Assembly: GCA_036782995.1 (NCBI GenBank)
Contig: DAIPXZ010000003.1
Span: forward strand, 62,001 to 126,000
Source: DAIPXZ01 sp036782995
Lineage (GTDB): Bacteria; Bacillota; Clostridia; Saccharofermentanales; Saccharofermentanaceae
Reading direction: 5' to 3'
Length of the DNA stretch: 64,000 bases
Positions 18,449-28,079 of the stretch are shown piece by piece. The stretch's first letter is position 1. Each line of letters opens with the position of its first letter. Position numbers and translations under genes: made by a program. The notes beneath the pieces were generated by a model, which saw nothing but the letters and a program-made list of their open reading frames with translations, had not been told where the DNA came from and searched no databases.

Positions 18449-19324
18449 TCAGGCTAACCCCAATACGGATGCGATTCTCTCGACATATAGGTTATGAAAA
18501 AATGGCTCAAAAAGCATGAATAGCGCCATGCCAAATGCGATAAATGGACCGAATGCTAAATAATCCGGGTCGTCGGCGAAATGCATCTCCTTTTTCTTTA
18601 CGAGGAGCATTTTGCGTGCCTTCGCGGGATTATCACTTTCGCGAATAGCCTTTTCTTCTGCGGCGATACGCATACGCTTACGAATGAGAAGAGGAATGGC
18701 GACGATGCCACCGAGAATGAACGAAATAAAGATGATATAGACAAGTCCCAATCCACCGGAGTAGAGGCCGACGGCAAAGAGCAGCTTTACGTCACCCATC
18801 CCCAGTGCTTCTTCGCCAGTGATACGGGAAGCGATAAATCCGATGAGAAGCAATAATCCCGATCCGATCAAAGCACCGACTACACGGTTCAAAATGGGAT
18901 AGTACCAAGGGGATTCTGCTGAGAACCAAAGGGATCCTTCGAGGTAGTCCGAAAGAAAAGCAAACACAGAAAGGATGATAAGATGGACAACAATCTGGTC
19001 GGGGATGATGCGGTTCAAAGCGTCGGAAAAGACGACAATCGCAAGCCCCGGAAGAATCAAGACACATGCGAGCATGTGAAAGATTTGCTTGTCGACCCAA
19101 AGCTCGGGACGATAGTAGGCGGCGAAAAAAAGCATGATTCCAAGAGCCGCCATGATGAGAATCATATGCGGAACCGGCTTCATACGCTTTGCTAGGCGGA
19201 AATCGGCAGCCTTCGGGTCGTAATCGTAGTCCTGCAACCATGCTTCAGGCATGTTATTAAATCCGAAATATACCGGAATGGCTATTACAATGCCCAAAAC
19301 GGCGGCCAAAATCGCAAAAATCAT
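18449..19324 (-). CDS. A24-family prepilin peptidase (type IV leader peptidase-like)
   Basis: A 291-aa membrane aspartyl protease. The hallmark GMGDVKLLFAVGLYSG holds the catalytic GxGD, and a second aspartate lies earlier in the IPDQIV stretch. The N-terminal methylase domain found in full-length PilD is reduced or absent, consistent with a TadV/ComC-like short form. Members remove leader peptides from type IV pilin-like proteins; no pilin gene is in this window. It starts a two-gene operon with the CPBP protease. It is divergent from glgP. Confidence 0.85.
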   Translation of the reverse strand: MIFAILAAVLGIVIAIPVYFGFNNMPEAWLQDYDYDPKAADFRLAKRMKPVPHMILIMAALGIMLFFAAYYRPELWVDKQIFHMLACVLILPGLAIVVFSDALNRIIPDQIVVHLIILSVFAFLSDYLEGSLWFSAESPWYYPILNRVVGALIGSGLLLLIGFIASRITGEEALGMGDVKLLFAVGLYSGGLGLVYIIFISFILGGIVAIPLLIRKRMRIAAEEKAIRESDNPAKARKMLLVKKKEMHFADDPDYLAFGPFIAFGMALFMLFEPFFHNLYVERIASVLGLA

Positions 19325-19459
19325 CGCTGTCGAATCCTCCTTGAGACACCTTGTTAATCAAAGAATAGAATACCTTTAATTTGACGGAATGGCAACGTTA
19401 CGCATCATTTTTTCGCGGTAGGCGATGTAATCTTCGTACATTCGACAAGGGCTTCTTAC

Positions 19460-19488
19460 TTGACCTTACATTATGCGACTGATAAAAT
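19460..19488 (+). promoter_or_regulatory. glgP promoter
   Basis: TTGACC at 19460-19465 and TAAAAT at 19483-19488 with a 17-nt spacer. Transcription would begin near 19495, which excludes the TTG at 19489 as a start codon and favours the ATG at 19525. Confidence 0.7.
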
Positions 19489-19524
19489 TTGAACGTGTTA
19501 AATATGTTAAGGGGGGCGCAAAGA

Positions 19525-21978
19525 ATGTTCGAACGCGCGCACAAGAAACAGACTGCAACGAAGGAAAACGACAGCAAGACTACAAATGATACTGGAAAAT
19601 CACGTATTACCAGAGATGAATTACGTGAAATGATTGCTTTACAAGTCAGAGCCTGCTCCGGTAAATCATCGGATCGCGGCACTGCAAGAGACTATTGGCT
19701 TGCTCTGTCCCGTAGCATCGTAGAAATCTTAGCAGATGATTGGGAAAAAACGAGAGATACATATGATACTGTGCGTCAAGCACATTATTTTTCTGCAGAA
19801 TTCCTCGAAGGCCGCTCGATGCTCAATAACCTCGTCAATTTAGGCATTTATGATGAAGCGAAAGAAGCAATGGCTGACTTCGGCATTAACCTTACCGATC
19901 TTCTCGAAGAGGAAACCGATGCCGCTTTAGGTAACGGTGGTTTAGGACGTCTTGCCGCATGCTTCCTTGATTCGTGCGCAACACTTGATTTGCCGGTTAC
20001 CGGATACGGTATTCTATACCGCTATGGACTCTTCCGTCAGACATTTGAAAATGGCTTCCAGAAGGAGCATCCGGACAGCTGGATGGAGAAGGGATATCCT
20101 TTCGTCGTTCCGCGCTCGGAAGAAAAGGTAAAAGTCCACTACAACGACTTTGACGTATGGGCAATCCCGTGCGATATGCCGATTACCGGATACGGCACAC
20201 ATAACGTCAACCGACTTCGCCTTTGGAAGAGTGAGCCGGCGCAGGAGTTTGACTTCAACCTCTTTAATTCGCAACGTTTCGACGATGCTGTGGTCGAAAG
20301 AAACCGTGTAAATGATATTTTCCGTGTATTGTATCCAAACGACACATCATACGACGGAAAAGTACTTCGTGTTCGTCAACAATATTTCTTTGTATCGGCC
20401 TCTTTGCAGGATATCGTCCGTCGCTATAAATCTGTACACGGCGACGACCTTTCCGAATTTGCCAAGTACAATGCTATTCAGCTCAACGATACACACCCCG
20501 TTATCGGCATACCCGAACTGATGCGTATTTTTGTCGATGAAAACGGCATCCGCTGGGAAGACGCTTGGGAAATCGTGAAGGCGACCTTCGCCTATACGAA
20601 CCATACCGTTATGGCTGAAGCACTGGAAAAATGGGACATCAGCATTTTCCGCTTCCTGTTCCCACGCATTTTCGAAATCGTTGAAGGTATCAATAACCAA
20701 TTCCGCGCCGAGATGTTTGCATCCGGTAAATATACAGAGCTTATCGATCAGCTCTCGCCATTAAGCAACGGTAAGGTGCAAATGGCTTGGCTCGCGATTT
20801 ACGGTTCGCACTCTGTAAATGGTGTTGCAGCATTGCATACCGAGATTTTGAAAAAGGATACACTTCGCGACTGGTATGCAATATATCCGGAAAAATTCTC
20901 CAATAAGACGAACGGTGTTACCCCGCGTCGTTGGCTCCGTATGTGCAATCCAGAGCTTTCCAAGCTCATTACCGAGTTGCTCGGCAGTGACAACTGGGTA
21001 ACACACCTGGATGACCTTGCTCAACTGGAGAAATACGCGAGTGATGATACGATCATGCAGCGTTTCCTTGATATCAAGCGTCAAAACAAAGAGACTCTTG
21101 CATTACACCTTCACACCACGAAGAATATCACGATCGATGCGGACTCTGTATTTGATGTACAAATCAAGCGCCTTCACGAATACAAGCGGCAGCTCTTGAA
21201 TGCACTATATGTACTTAACTTATACGACCGTATTAAGGAAGACCCGTCCATCGATATGCCGCCGGTCACTGTTTTCTTTGGTGCAAAGGCTGCCCCGGGC
21301 TATTTCCGTGCAAAGGCCATCATCAAATTTATCAATGAAATCGCTCGCCTTATCGACTCCGACCCAGAGGTTCGTGACCGTTTGCGTGTTGTTTTCATTG
21401 AAAATTATAACGTCAGCAATGGTGAGAAGCTCTTCCCAGCAGCAGATATCTCTGAACAGATTTCAACAGCTGGCCTCGAGGCTTCTGGTACAGGAAACAT
21501 GAAGTTCATGATGAACGGAGCGGTCACCCTTGGTACATGGGATGGCGCCAATGTTGAAATCGCAGAATCAGTCGGAGATGACAATGTGTACATTTTCGGA
21601 TGCCGTGTCGAAGATATGGAAGCTACTCGCGGATATTACAATCCGAAGTGGCAATACGAAAATATCCCAGGTCTCAAGAAAACCATCGACCGCTTAGTCG
21701 ACGGTAGCTTTGATGATCAGGGAACGGGCATGTTCAGAGACCTCTACAACGGATTGATTGTAGGCTCCAACTGGCAGCCGGGTGACGTTTACTACGTACT
21801 TGGTGATTTTGAAGACTATCGTAAGACTCGTGACCGTGTCTATAAGGACTACCAAAACCGTCTCGAATGGGCACGCAAATGCTGGATAAACATCTGCAAC
21901 TCGGGTAAGTTCTCTTCCGACCGTACGATTAGTGAGTATGCAAGTGGTATTTGGGAAATTGAAAAGGTCGAGATTTAA
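19525..21978 (+). CDS. glgP: Glycogen/maltodextrin phosphorylase
   Basis: Cleaves terminal alpha-1,4-glucose units of glycogen with phosphate to give glucose 1-phosphate. The protein has 817 aa from the ATG at 19525, which has a GGGGGG element 8 nt upstream; this is the usual length. The pyridoxal-phosphate site EASGTGNMKFMMNGA holds the Schiff-base lysine. Other family blocks are intact: ETDAALGNGGLGRLAACFLDS and the TNGVTPRRWL stretch. It stands alone between its own promoter and terminator, away from other glycogen genes, so the remaining glg genes must lie elsewhere. Confidence 0.96.
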   Translation: MFERAHKKQTATKENDSKTTNDTGKSRITRDELREMIALQVRACSGKSSDRGTARDYWLALSRSIVEILADDWEKTRDTYDTVRQAHYFSAEFLEGRSMLNNLVNLGIYDEAKEAMADFGINLTDLLEEETDAALGNGGLGRLAACFLDSCATLDLPVTGYGILYRYGLFRQTFENGFQKEHPDSWMEKGYPFVVPRSEEKVKVHYNDFDVWAIPCDMPITGYGTHNVNRLRLWKSEPAQEFDFNLFNSQRFDDAVVERNRVNDIFRVLYPNDTSYDGKVLRVRQQYFFVSASLQDIVRRYKSVHGDDLSEFAKYNAIQLNDTHPVIGIPELMRIFVDENGIRWEDAWEIVKATFAYTNHTVMAEALEKWDISIFRFLFPRIFEIVEGINNQFRAEMFASGKYTELIDQLSPLSNGKVQMAWLAIYGSHSVNGVAALHTEILKKDTLRDWYAIYPEKFSNKTNGVTPRRWLRMCNPELSKLITELLGSDNWVTHLDDLAQLEKYASDDTIMQRFLDIKRQNKETLALHLHTTKNITIDADSVFDVQIKRLHEYKRQLLNALYVLNLYDRIKEDPSIDMPPVTVFFGAKAAPGYFRAKAIIKFINEIARLIDSDPEVRDRLRVVFIENYNVSNGEKLFPAADISEQISTAGLEASGTGNMKFMMNGAVTLGTWDGANVEIAESVGDDNVYIFGCRVEDMEATRGYYNPKWQYENIPGLKKTIDRLVDGSFDDQGTGMFRDLYNGLIVGSNWQPGDVYYVLGDFEDYRKTRDRVYKDYQNRLEWARKCWINICNSGKFSSDRTISEYASGIWEIEKVEI

Positions 21979-22001
21979 GTCAACAAAAACAAGTAACTGA
22001 T

Positions 22002-22034
22002 AAATGCCCGCCGAATCTTTGGCGGGCATTTTTT
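22002..22034 (+). terminator. glgP terminator
   Basis: AAATGCCCGCC (22002-22012) pairs with GGCGGGCATTT and is followed by further T residues. It may also act for the convergent phosphoesterase gene. Confidence 0.88.
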
Positions 22035-22052
22035 GTGGCAGTATGTAATGCT

Positions 22053-22979
22053 TTACTTCTGTAATTCAATAATGCAGAGCTCCGGCCGACAATTCAGTCG
22101 AAGTGGAACGAGGACACAGCCACAGCCTCGTGTGATGAAGAGCTTTTGATCGCCAATCTCGTGATAGCCGGAGACGATATTTTTCTCTTTTGGTAATCGA
22201 TCTTTACGGAATAGACGATATTCAGCATGGAAAGGCAAGTGAATCTGGCCACCGTGTAAATGACCGGAAAATTGGTAATCGTAGTGTGGCGCGATACTTG
22301 CGGATTCTTTGAAAAAATAATCGGGGTTATGAACGGCACATATTCGGTAGTCAAATGCGGCCGTCGATTGTTCATCGAAGTCATGCGGGATGTCGGGCCA
22401 GATGCGGTTCTTTTTTCCTGTGTCGGTCAGCCCCAAGAGGGCGACGGTTACGCCGTTTGCAGATAGGGTGTCCCATTCGTTTTCAAGTAAATGAATGCCG
22501 CATGCCTCATAGTCTTGAACTGTCAGAAGTGTATCGTGGTTACCGCGCACTGCATAGAACGGAATGTGGGCAGCCTTGAGTGATTTACCGATTGCGGACA
22601 TACGGGACACGGCAATTTCTGGTTTTTCATGGTGATTTGAAAAATCACCGAGGAAAAGCACGGCATCACAATGGTTGTCAATGAATGCTGATGCGATTGT
22701 TTCGTCGCTAATCATGCAGTTTTTCGAGTGCATATCGCTAAACAGACCAAGGGTATATGCCACGTGCCGTGGGGCCGCAGGCGATTCGGATGTGGCAGAT
22801 GACGATTCGTTCACGGAAGAGAAGGCGATATCGCAAGGCGTTTCGGTCGCTTTGTATGGTAATTTGAGCTTAGTTATTTCGCATTGTCGTGCTTCAATTA
22901 TGGAGCGAATCAGGAGGAAAATGCCGAGTATGATGATAAAGGCACCAAAAGCAACAAGAATTATCTCTATAGGACCCAT
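22053..22979 (-). CDS. Membrane-anchored metallophosphoesterase
   Basis: A 308-aa calcineurin-like phosphoesterase. An N-terminal membrane segment (about residues 5-25) is followed by the metal-binding blocks: DMHS (first), GDFSNHH (second), GNHD (third) and GHLHGGQ (last). The layout resembles YkuE/YpbG-like enzymes, which act on UDP-lipids or cyclic nucleotides. The substrate is unknown. It is convergent with glgP. It is divergent from the YdbC-like gene, with about 125 nt between them. Confidence 0.88.
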   Translation of the reverse strand: MGPIEIILVAFGAFIIILGIFLLIRSIIEARQCEITKLKLPYKATETPCDIAFSSVNESSSATSESPAAPRHVAYTLGLFSDMHSKNCMISDETIASAFIDNHCDAVLFLGDFSNHHEKPEIAVSRMSAIGKSLKAAHIPFYAVRGNHDTLLTVQDYEACGIHLLENEWDTLSANGVTVALLGLTDTGKKNRIWPDIPHDFDEQSTAAFDYRICAVHNPDYFFKESASIAPHYDYQFSGHLHGGQIHLPFHAEYRLFRKDRLPKEKNIVSGYHEIGDQKLFITRGCGCVLVPLRLNCRPELCIIELQK

Positions 22980-23038
22980 GCTGTGCTCAATCTCCTTGTG
23001 ATTGAATCGTTTTCTGCGTGATGAAAACAGTAATGATA

Positions 23039-23047
23039 TGGTATAAT
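23039..23047 (+). promoter_or_regulatory. Extended -10 promoter of the YdbC-like gene
   Basis: TGG followed by TATAAT (23042-23047), an extended -10 element about 58 nt upstream of the start codon. No clear -35 was found. Confidence 0.5.
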
Positions 23048-23105
23048 CATGAGGTATTTTAACTCATGTGTCAATTTAACGCTAACATTTAGGAGGCATA
23101 CAACC

Positions 23106-23348
23106 ATGGCCAGAACTGAGATTAAGTCAGAAATCGTAAAAGAGATCGGCATTTTGTCGACTAGTAAGTCGAATTGGAATCGTGAAGTAAATATCGTTCG
23201 TTGGAACGAAGGCAAGCCGAAGCTCGACATTCGTGACTGGGCACCTGATCATGAAAAGGTAGGCAAGGGTATTTCTCTATCTGCAGAAGAAGTTGCAGTA
23301 TTGAAAGAAATCCTCGCAGAATATGATCCTTATGAAGTCGAGGAATAA
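23106..23348 (+). CDS. YdbC-family (PC4-like) single-stranded DNA-binding protein
   Basis: An 80-aa protein from the ATG at 23106, which has AGGAGG upstream; an in-frame start 57 nt earlier lies within the promoter region. The sequence (NREVNIVRWNEGKPKLDIRDWAPDHEKVGKGISLS) is characteristic of the PC4/YdbC fold, a dimeric beta-sheet that binds single-stranded DNA or RNA. It is common in Firmicutes, where its physiological role is not well defined. A membrane protein gene follows after 18 nt, possibly on the same transcript. Confidence 0.88.
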   Translation: MARTEIKSEIVKEIGILSTSKSNWNREVNIVRWNEGKPKLDIRDWAPDHEKVGKGISLSAEEVAVLKEILAEYDPYEVEE

Positions 23349-23366
23349 TACTTCGGAGGACGAAAA

Positions 23367-24020
23367 GTGAATAGCGAAACACGCGCATTCATTGTAGCAA
23401 TTATTCTTTTTCTCTTGTGGGGGACGCCCGTTATACGCCCGTTTTCGTACATACCGATGACACTTCGGGACGGTTCGCTGGATTTGCTTACGCGTTTTTC
23501 CGTACCAAGAAGTATCGGTGTCATACTTCTTATCATATTATTTATGGCGGTTGCGTGTTTGTTGCTATTCCTCGGACGAATAATCAGCCCACACATAATT
23601 ATTCAATGCGGGGCGGCTCTCAATATTGTGTTAATCCTGATTCCGATGATTCAAAATCGCTCGATATCGATTACGATTGTCCCGATTGCCATTTGCCTCG
23701 GCGTTGTGGCTTTCGTATCTTTTTTCGGTATCGACGAGGCGGCCTTATGGCTTTCAGATGCCTTTGTGTTTGCAATTCCGGTATGGCTTTTCTATGATAT
23801 TGTTCTTGCACCGTTTTTTACCTTAGCAAATATCCGACGGACACAATTGTCTCCGTTTATTGTCCCGGCTGAAAAGTCACTCATGACTGAAATCGGCGCA
23901 TGGTTTGGGCTTCCCCAAGTCGTGTGGGGGTTATTTTTCTTTGTCTTACTCGTACTTCCGGTCATGTATTTTTCACGTGGCCGAGAGAAGTCTTTCCGTA
24001 GTAATAACGCATTCTATTGA
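23367..24020 (+). CDS. Hypothetical six-span membrane protein
   Basis: Not recognised. The 217-aa protein starts at GTG (23367) with GGAGG about 8 nt upstream. It has six likely membrane segments: near residues 8-24, 48-72, 79-97, 102-122, 128-153 and 183-203. No catalytic or transport signature is visible. It lies between the YdbC-like gene and ligA, with only short gaps on both sides, so it is probably co-transcribed with them. This is a real gene by its codon structure and ribosome binding site, with no function that can be assigned. Confidence 0.7.
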   Translation: MNSETRAFIVAIILFLLWGTPVIRPFSYIPMTLRDGSLDLLTRFSVPRSIGVILLIILFMAVACLLLFLGRIISPHIIIQCGAALNIVLILIPMIQNRSISITIVPIAICLGVVAFVSFFGIDEAALWLSDAFVFAIPVWLFYDIVLAPFFTLANIRRTQLSPFIVPAEKSLMTEIGAWFGLPQVVWGLFFFVLLVLPVMYFSRGREKSFRSNNAFY

Positions 24021-24047
24021 TACTTCCGAAAGAAGGGGATTGCTTCA

Positions 24048-26081
24048 ATGGAAATTTGGGAACATATGCATCAACTGGCCGAGGATCTCGAACGTCATAA
24101 TCGGCTTTATTATGAAAATGACGCGCCAGTCATCTCGGATTTTGAATACGATGCGATGCTTCGCGAATTGATTACACTCGAGAAGCAATATCCTATTTTT
24201 GCGCGCCCGGATTCACCGACGAAGCATGTTGGCGGTGTTGCGAACGAAAAATTCTCGAAGGTTACCCATAAGAATGTCATGAAGAGCCTTGGTAACGTTT
24301 TTTCTGAGGCGGAAGTTTATGAGTTTTTGTCTAGAACAGCGGGCTCTCTTGGCATATCGGATGTCGAATATGTCGTCGAAAAAAAGATTGACGGTCTGTC
24401 CGTATCCATCGAATACGAAAACGGCGAGCTGGTCCGAGCCTCTACGCGTGGTGACGGCACAGTCGGTGAAGATATTACCGAGAATGCGAGAACAATTCGT
24501 AATTTGCCGATGCATATTGATAAAGACATCGAATATCTCGAGGTAAGAGGCGAAGTGTACATGAGCTTTGACGCCTTCCGTCGTGTGAATGAACAGGCTG
24601 AGCTTAATCACGAAAAAACATTTGCAAATCCTCGCAATGCGGCAGCAGGCTCATTGCGTCAACTTGATTCGAAGGTGACGGAAAGTCGCGAGCTCAATGT
24701 CTTCATCTTTAACATTCAAGAAATCCGCGGGCGGACTTTTTCTAAGCATTCCGAATCACTCGAATTTCTCCAAAGTCTTGGTTTCGAGGCGAGCCCTGGA
24801 TTTATTGTAGCCCACACGCCGAAGGAAGTATGGCAGGCAATTCAAGATATCGGTGAGACTCGTGGTAGCCTGCAATACGGTATTGACGGTGCTGTCATGA
24901 AGGTCAATCTCTTATCGCTTCGCGTTTCGCTTGGTGATACGGCGAAGGCGCCGCGTTGGGCTATGGCTTACAAGTATCCGCCGGAAGAAAAAGAAACGAA
25001 GCTATTGAATATTGAAGTAAATGTTGGTCGCACCGGTAAACTCACGCCTGTCGCTATTTTGGAACCGGTGCACATCGCCGGCAGTACGATTTCAAAGGCG
25101 ACACTCAATAACGAAGACTTTATCCGCGATCTCGATGTGCGTGTGAACGACACGGTTGTCGTACGCAAAGCTGGCGAAGTTATACCTGAAATTATCCGAA
25201 TTGTCCCCGAATGTCGTGTCGAAGGCTCTGTATCCTTTTCCATGCCACACATCTGCCCGGCATGCGGCAGTGAATGCGTCCGTATAGAAGGCGAATCGGC
25301 ATGGCGATGCATCGGGGAGCAGTGCCCCGCACAGCTTTTCCGATCGATGGTCCATTTTGTTTCCAAAGATGCCATGAACATCGATGGACTCGGCCCGTCA
25401 CTTATCGATATGCTTCTTGAAAAGAACCTCATCTCGGACGTTGCCGACCTCTATAATCTGGCATCGAAACGAGACGAGCTACTCGGTCTTGACCGCATGG
25501 GCGTAGCTTCTGTGAATAATCTTTTGAACGCAATAGAAGCATCAAAAACAGCAACTCTCGACCATCTGATTGTTGCCCTCGGAATCCGCAATGTTGGTGT
25601 TGTCGCCGCACGCACTCTGGCCGCTGCTTATCCGACACTCGAGACCATCATGCAAGCTGACAGCGAGACATTAGCGGCACTTCCGGACTTCGGCAAAATC
25701 ACGGCCGACTCAGTACTTCATTTTTTCGCGTCACCAATGAACCAAGAAATTATCCGAAAGCTTGTAGCATCCGGAGTTCATACCGACCTACATCTACAGA
25801 CAGCCACTCGTGAGCAAATCTTTGCAGGGAAGACGTTTGTTCTAACCGGTACATTGCCTCATTTTGATCGCAACAAGGCAGCGGAAATTATCCGTTCGCT
25901 GGGGGGATCAACTGCCTCATCGGTATCGAAGAAAACCGATTTCTGTTTAGCGGGCGATGAAGCCGGTTCAAAGCTCACAAAGGCACAATCTCTTGGCGTC
26001 ACCGTCATTGATGAAAACTCATTTCTCGAAATGCTGCCATCAGATGTGCGTGAAGAATACATCCCGGGCACGCTCTCATGA
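24048..26081 (+). CDS. ligA: NAD-dependent DNA ligase
   Basis: Seals nicks during replication and repair. The 677-aa protein has the full LigA layout. An N-terminal Ia domain is followed by adenylation at the lysine of VEKKIDGLSV (KxDG). Then come an OB-fold, a four-cysteine zinc finger (CPACGSEC, CIGEQCPAQ), helix-hairpin-helix repeats and a C-terminal BRCT domain (FAGKTFVLTGTL). Length and motifs are normal. Its stop codon overlaps the next gene's start by 4 nt, so the cyclo-ligase is translationally coupled. Confidence 0.98.
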   Translation: MEIWEHMHQLAEDLERHNRLYYENDAPVISDFEYDAMLRELITLEKQYPIFARPDSPTKHVGGVANEKFSKVTHKNVMKSLGNVFSEAEVYEFLSRTAGSLGISDVEYVVEKKIDGLSVSIEYENGELVRASTRGDGTVGEDITENARTIRNLPMHIDKDIEYLEVRGEVYMSFDAFRRVNEQAELNHEKTFANPRNAAAGSLRQLDSKVTESRELNVFIFNIQEIRGRTFSKHSESLEFLQSLGFEASPGFIVAHTPKEVWQAIQDIGETRGSLQYGIDGAVMKVNLLSLRVSLGDTAKAPRWAMAYKYPPEEKETKLLNIEVNVGRTGKLTPVAILEPVHIAGSTISKATLNNEDFIRDLDVRVNDTVVVRKAGEVIPEIIRIVPECRVEGSVSFSMPHICPACGSECVRIEGESAWRCIGEQCPAQLFRSMVHFVSKDAMNIDGLGPSLIDMLLEKNLISDVADLYNLASKRDELLGLDRMGVASVNNLLNAIEASKTATLDHLIVALGIRNVGVVAARTLAAAYPTLETIMQADSETLAALPDFGKITADSVLHFFASPMNQEIIRKLVASGVHTDLHLQTATREQIFAGKTFVLTGTLPHFDRNKAAEIIRSLGGSTASSVSKKTDFCLAGDEAGSKLTKAQSLGVTVIDENSFLEMLPSDVREEYIPGTLS

Positions 26082-26698
26082 ATACGACGCAACGGATGAA
26101 AATGCTCTTCCGACGTATTATACGCGACCGCATCAGCGCATCGCCGGTTATGCCGGTAATCCATTTTTCTGTGAGTGAGCTACCTCCTGCGTGGCAATAC
26201 CTTTTCCAAAATGCGAAAACGATTGGCATATACGCGCCACGTGCCGATGAAATTTCAATCGCACCGTGGCTGGCTGACCTTTGCGATTCGGGCATAAACC
26301 AAACGAAAAGCCTATGCTATCCACGCATATCAGACGATGGTGCGACAATGACCTTTTATCGTGTCACATCACCCGAAAAAGATTTGACTCCCGGTTCCTT
26401 TTCCATAAACGAACCATCCAAAGACCTACCGCAGGTCCCTATTGAAGAAATAGACATTCTTTTCGTCCCAGCCTTGGCCTTTGATAGCAAAGGAAATCGC
26501 TTAGGGCGCGGCAAAGGCTACTATGACCACTATCTTGAACAAGCATTTCACGGCAAGGCTATCGGGATTATTCCCGAAAACCGACTTTTTGAACATCTCA
26601 TCACCGAAAAATGGGACCGCAAGGTTGATGCTATCATGACGGAAAACCATTTCATTGTACCGACTCCCGTTGACAGAGCGGAACCGATAGATAGATAA
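26078..26698 (+). CDS. 5-formyltetrahydrofolate cyclo-ligase
   Basis: Converts 5-formyl-THF to 5,10-methenyl-THF with ATP and so feeds one-carbon metabolism. The 206-aa protein has the family's length and its ATP/folate site GRGKGYYDHYLE near residue 146. The LFVPALAFDSKGNRLG block just before it is also typical. The start overlaps the ligA stop by 4 nt, and a short membrane protein gene follows after 23 nt. Coupling to ligA is operon context and not a functional link. Confidence 0.94.
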   Translation: MNTTQRMKMLFRRIIRDRISASPVMPVIHFSVSELPPAWQYLFQNAKTIGIYAPRADEISIAPWLADLCDSGINQTKSLCYPRISDDGATMTFYRVTSPEKDLTPGSFSINEPSKDLPQVPIEEIDILFVPALAFDSKGNRLGRGKGYYDHYLEQAFHGKAIGIIPENRLFEHLITEKWDRKVDAIMTENHFIVPTPVDRAEPIDR

Positions 26699-26721
26699 TA
26701 AGAAAACGAAAGGAGAGCAAT

Positions 26722-27126
26722 ATGGCATATTTTTGGATTAACATCGGTATTCATTTTGCGATTACACTCGCCTTGCTGTTGCTCCTTTTTTATACCGTGA
26801 GAATGAGCATGTATCGAAAATGGAAAAAAGGCTTCCTATTCCTTGCACCGACGCTGGTCGCCATTATTCTCCTCATTCAAGTATCTGCTTTTTCTATTCC
26901 GCGTTTACTGGATGTCTCTGATGTACTACGCTCGACCTATCGCGTAACTACGGGTCGTGTCGAAAGAGTCAGCGATTTCAAAAACTATATCGTCATTGAC
27001 GGCAAAGAATACTACGTAAACCCCTTTGATATGGATATCAAAGAAGGCGATCGAATTACTGTGAAATACACCAAATACGCACACTACTCGGCAGAAATTG
27101 AAGTACTCAAAGACACCGTCGAATAA
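26722..27126 (+). CDS. Hypothetical membrane protein with C-terminal beta-rich domain
   Basis: Not recognised. The 134-aa protein has two membrane segments (about residues 5-28 and 38-58) and a soluble tail that looks beta-rich (RVERVSDFKNYIVIDGKEYYVN and GDRITVKYTKYA). The tail resembles an OB-like or NfeD-like small barrel, but this is only inferred from its pattern. A GGAGAG ribosome binding site is present. It ends the ligA run. Confidence 0.65.
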   Translation: MAYFWINIGIHFAITLALLLLLFYTVRMSMYRKWKKGFLFLAPTLVAIILLIQVSAFSIPRLLDVSDVLRSTYRVTTGRVERVSDFKNYIVIDGKEYYVNPFDMDIKEGDRITVKYTKYAHYSAEIEVLKDTVE

Positions 27127-27228
27127 CGACTGCTTTGTTCACCCGTTGAAATTTTGCCTATATCATGTTGTGCTTTTCCTTCGATACTGTCAAAATATGT
27201 GTAAAACAAACAAGGAGCGTGACGCGAT

Positions 27229-27939
27229 ATGGAGAATCCATTAGCGAGTCAGAATGCGCTTCCGAAGCCTTCTTATCTTCATGAGGAAGAGATTGGTTTT
27301 TATGTTGTTTGTGATGATCATTCGATGCTTGAACGCATTAATTCCTTAATGAGAAAACGCGGGATTTTGGGCGTATCTGATACAGCAGGACGAGTACACT
27401 ATCTGGTAGATGGTAGACAGGGTTCGTCTTTTGTTTTAAATCGTATTGAGAAACAATTATGTAAGATGGCTGATGGCTCTTATTCGGCTACTCGCACGTG
27501 TACGCCGCCACGATATGAGGTGGAGCAAGCGGTAAACGATTTGCTGCGGGATAATCATGTGAATATGAGGCTTCAAGGGGCGAAGCTGCTACAATACTTA
27601 TTGGTTGAGGTGTATTTTTCGCCAGATCGGTTAACGGCTGTTACGAAGAATCTCTATCCTTTGGCGGTGAAAGAATATGGTATGACGATTTCGCAAATTG
27701 AGCGTAATTTGCGCTATGCGATTCAAAGATCATCGATGACGACGGGTACAGATTCTAATACAGCGTGTATTCATCGAATGCTTCAGCTATTGCACGAGAA
27801 GATATGGAATCAATATCGCTCTTCCTTCGAGCGAAATCTATCCGATTCATACGATCCAGTGACAAATCGTCCCACGCGTTCGATAGGTGAGTCTGCCGCG
27901 GGGCGCGAGAACGGTCGTATTGTGTTCTACGAATATTGA
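27229..27939 (+). CDS. Spo0A-like DNA-binding protein with an atypical N-terminal domain
   Basis: A 236-aa protein. Residues of about 100-170 (VEQAVNDLLRDNHVNMRLQGAK, then KNLYPLAVKEYGMTISQIERNLRYAI) align by eye with the Spo0A C-terminal DNA-binding domain, including the SRVERAIRHAI-like recognition helix. The N-terminal about 75 residues begin like a receiver (GFYVVCDDHSML) but are too short for one and lack a clear phospho-acceptor aspartate block. The protein is therefore probably not controlled by classical phosphorylation. A tail of about 50 residues follows. It stands alone upstream of HU. Spo0A proper is about 265 aa, so this is a paralogue or a divergent form and not a confident Spo0A. 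Confidence 0.7.
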   Translation: MENPLASQNALPKPSYLHEEEIGFYVVCDDHSMLERINSLMRKRGILGVSDTAGRVHYLVDGRQGSSFVLNRIEKQLCKMADGSYSATRTCTPPRYEVEQAVNDLLRDNHVNMRLQGAKLLQYLLVEVYFSPDRLTAVTKNLYPLAVKEYGMTISQIERNLRYAIQRSSMTTGTDSNTACIHRMLQLLHEKIWNQYRSSFERNLSDSYDPVTNRPTRSIGESAAGRENGRIVFYEY

Positions 27940-28012
27940 TACTATCCTTCGTTATCGATACATCTTTGGTGTTCGATTCGAATGAATAAGGACATTATCG
28001 CGATATATTGGC

Positions 28013-28050
28013 AAAAAGATATCGCCTCGATGGCGAACCAACGAGGCGAT
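28013..28050 (-). terminator. HU gene terminator
   Basis: On the minus strand ATCGCCTCG pairs with CGAGGCGAT (28021-28029 with 28042-28050), followed by a T-rich tract. Confidence 0.82.
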
Positions 28051-28079
28051 TCAATTACGTCTTTAGAACGAAGTGTAAA

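Noticed and set aside
19489..19524. Upstream TTG start for glycogen phosphorylase
   Set aside because: It lies upstream of the expected transcription start, while the ATG at 19525 has a strong ribosome binding site.
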